From Alphaproteobacteria bacterium (lineage in GTDB: Bacteria > Pseudomonadota > Alphaproteobacteria > UBA6615), in the NCBI GenBank assembly GCA_009694135.1, contig SHVS01000005.1:25017-89016 (forward strand): DNA of 64,000 bases. Reading direction: 5' to 3'. A program made the translations under genes and the position numbers. Numbering within the stretch: the stretch's first letter is position 1; each line of letters begins with the position of its first letter. The notes beneath the pieces were generated by a model, which saw only the letters and a list, made by a program, of their open reading frames with translations, had not been told where the DNA came from and ran no database searches. Of the stretch, positions 62,724 through 64,000 are shown piece by piece.

Positions 62724-63671
62724 ATGCAGCTGGAGCGAATGCCGCTGGCGCGGGATTGCCCAAACGCTCATAGCATGATGTTGGGGCTGAAATTCCGGGG
62801 GCCGAGGGACGCGACAAAGATGGGTCGTATGGTGTCGGCCAAGACTGAGCACTCCGGCGAGGCGCTGGACAGCACGGCGTCCGAAACTCCGGCTGAAAAG
62901 CCGGAGGAGACCGCACGCCGGCTCTTGGCGCTACTCGAAGCCGCGCTGGAGGAGAAAGACGCGCTCGAGCGCCAGTTGGAGCAAGCCGGCGGCGACACTT
63001 TGGCGGCGCGGCTGCGCGCGCTGGCGCATGAGCTGCGCGGGCCGCTCAACGCCATCATCGGCTTTTCCGACATCATCCGCGGACGTGTGTTCGGCGACGA
63101 CCTCGACCGCTATGTCGAATACGCCGGCGATATTCACACCAGCGGGTTGCATCTTCTTGAGCTGATCGAGACCTCGCTCCAGGCGGTCCCGACCGAGACC
63201 AACGCTGAACCCATAGACGCCGTCGCTTTGGCCGTGGGTGTCTTGCGGCTGGTCCATTTCAAGGCGCGGGCGGCCGGGATCACCTTGGTCCCCGAAATGC
63301 CGACCGGCGCGCTCATGGTGCGCGCGCGGCCGCGCGCGCTACGCCAGATCCTGCTCAATCTGTTGGAAAACGCGCTCAAATTTACCCCGCGCGACGGGCT
63401 CATCGCGCTCACCGTGCGCGCCGAGGGACAGACCGTGCGGCTTACGGTCGCCGATACCGGCATCGGCATTCCGCAGGCCGAGGCCGCGCGCATCTTCGAG
63501 CGCGACTATCGCATCCGCAGCGACCCGCGCCACCTGCGCGCCGGCGGCACCGGGCTCGGCCTTTCGATCGCCCGCGACCTGGCGCGCGGCATGGGCGGCG
63601 AGCTTTCGGTCGAAAGCGCTCCCGCCCAGGGCGCCAGCTTCACCCTGACCCTGCCCCGCGCCGAGGCGTAA
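62724..63671 (+). CDS. Sensor histidine kinase, no obvious sensor domain
   Basis: This ORF has up to 315 residues. After a variable N-terminus and a short coiled coil (RRLLALLEAALEEKDALERQLEQA) comes the H-box LAHELRGPLNAIIGFSDIIRG, a dimerisation helix, and an ATPase domain with ENALKF (N), DTGIGIP (G1) and GTGLGLSIARDLARGMGG (G2). No membrane helix or PAS domain is seen, so it is probably cytosolic. ATG 62820, 10 bases after GAGGGA, is a likely alternative start. No response regulator is adjacent. Confidence 0.88.
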   Translation: MQLERMPLARDCPNAHSMMLGLKFRGPRDATKMGRMVSAKTEHSGEALDSTASETPAEKPEETARRLLALLEAALEEKDALERQLEQAGGDTLAARLRALAHELRGPLNAIIGFSDIIRGRVFGDDLDRYVEYAGDIHTSGLHLLELIETSLQAVPTETNAEPIDAVALAVGVLRLVHFKARAAGITLVPEMPTGALMVRARPRALRQILLNLLENALKFTPRDGLIALTVRAEGQTVRLTVADTGIGIPQAEAARIFERDYRIRSDPRHLRAGGTGLGLSIARDLARGMGGELSVESAPAQGASFTLTLPRAEA

Positions 63672-63732
63672 CCGACGCGGCATTGACACGCGGCCTAAGC
63701 CGCCGCAGAACACGCCCTCGGCCAAAGATTTC

Positions 63733-63807
63733 GGGCGTATAGCTCAGCGGGAGAGCGCCTCGTTCACACCGAGGAGGTCCAAGGTTCGATCCCTTGTGCG
63801 CCCACCA
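63733..63807 (+). tRNA. tRNA-Val (anticodon CAC)
   Basis: The cloverleaf has acceptor GGGCGTA/TGCGCCC, D-arm TAGCTCAGCGGGAGAGC, anticodon arm CCTCG-TTCACAC-CGAGG with anticodon CAC, T-arm CAAGG-TTCGATC-CCTTG, discriminator A and encoded CCA. Its 3' end is immediately followed by an A/T-rich tract. Confidence 0.97.
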
Positions 63808-63857
63808 TATTTTTCAATTACTTAATAGACATATCTTTGGCCAGAACGCGAGGTCTA

Positions 63858-64000
63858 ATGGCCAGCAGCAATCACCTGGCAATCACGCGGCACAGATTGG
63901 CGAGTTGTATAATCGCCGGCGACATGGCTGCGATCAGGGAAATTGGCGACCAGCTCGATGGAAAGCCGCACCAGTCCGCCGACGTTGCGGTCGCACGCGA
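63858..64000 (+). CDS. Partial ORF resembling phage/island DUF5681-type proteins
   Basis: From ATG 63858 the frame stays open to the window edge (47 codons), including AGDMAAIREIGDQLDGKPHQS. This string resembles the C-terminal GDMxAIREIxDRLDGKP pattern of phage-associated DUF5681 and terminase-linked proteins. The N-terminal part of that family is absent, so it may be a short remnant. It begins 50 bases past tRNA-Val, in a stretch with more A/T than usual, consistent with an element inserted at the tRNA. Confidence 0.45.
   Translation, partial: MASSNHLAITRHRLASCIIAGDMAAIREIGDQLDGKPHQSADVAVAR

Overview
The window is a high-GC chromosomal segment from an alphaproteobacterium. Markers that point there are FliX, a stand-alone homologue of the complex I NDUFS4 subunit, a PopZ/DUF2497 protein, a Cys-poor DksA, and the gene order argS-SPOR-nagZ-M50-scpA-scpB-tatA-tatB-tatC-serS. 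I cannot name the genus; a Rhodospirillales-like bacterium is an inference. Most of the window is ordinary core genome. There is no CRISPR array, no intact insertion sequence and no recognisable complete prophage.

Layout. (1) 1-9 kb, minus strand: partial serS, tatCBA, an orphan FbpC-type ABC ATPase, scpBA, an M50 protease, nagZ, a SPOR protein and argS, many of them overlapping by 4 bases. (2) 9-24 kb: erpA, xth, MAPEG, ilvD, cytidine deaminase, valS, a PopZ-like protein, tolC, pcm, galE, metC-hisI, MOSC, tRNA-Arg(TCT), NDUFS4-like, tRNA-Pro(TGG), an O-methyltransferase, a small lipoprotein and DUF192. (3) 24-28 kb: an Atm1-type ABC exporter, then a CBS protein followed on the same strand by an ArsB/NhaD-type permease. 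(4) 28-36 kb, plus strand: a molybdenum-hydroxylase-type cluster (coxG, coxS, coxM, split XdhC, a MoeA-like/MobA-like fusion). It lacks the catalytic large subunit and has a large YdbH-like gene in the middle.

(5) 36-42.6 kb: surface and cell-shape genes: a miniature flagellar rod-like protein, a nucleoside deaminase, a broken hypothetical gene, Flp pilin, bactofilin overlapping a coiled-coil M23 peptidase, dksA and fliX. (6) 42.6-50 kb: a DUF2339 membrane protein gene split by an in-frame TGA, a divergent LysR regulator, and a complete pqqABCDE operon for the cofactor PQQ. (7) 50-55 kb: an ABC-2 transporter with GldG-like and DUF4340 proteins. (8) 55-58.5 kb: a small accessory patch with a more A/T-rich hypothetical gene, hicB-hicA, and glutaryl-CoA dehydrogenase carrying two frame breaks. 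(9) 58.5-64 kb: an MFS efflux pump, sulfate activation genes cysNC and cysD, a sensor kinase, tRNA-Val(CAC) and the start of a phage/island-type ORF.

The strongest points for a second look are: ten gapless tandem 24-residue repeats in the M23 peptidase that overlaps bactofilin; four reading-frame anomalies in otherwise normal genes (in-frame TGA in DUF2339, in-frame TAG in a hypothetical, two shifts in gcdH, a suspected one-base slip at the ydbH start); and the coxSM-type cluster without its molybdenum subunit. I did not find a convincing wholly new system. The repeat-bearing peptidase/bactofilin pair and the leader region before pqqA are the best candidates for undescribed biology.
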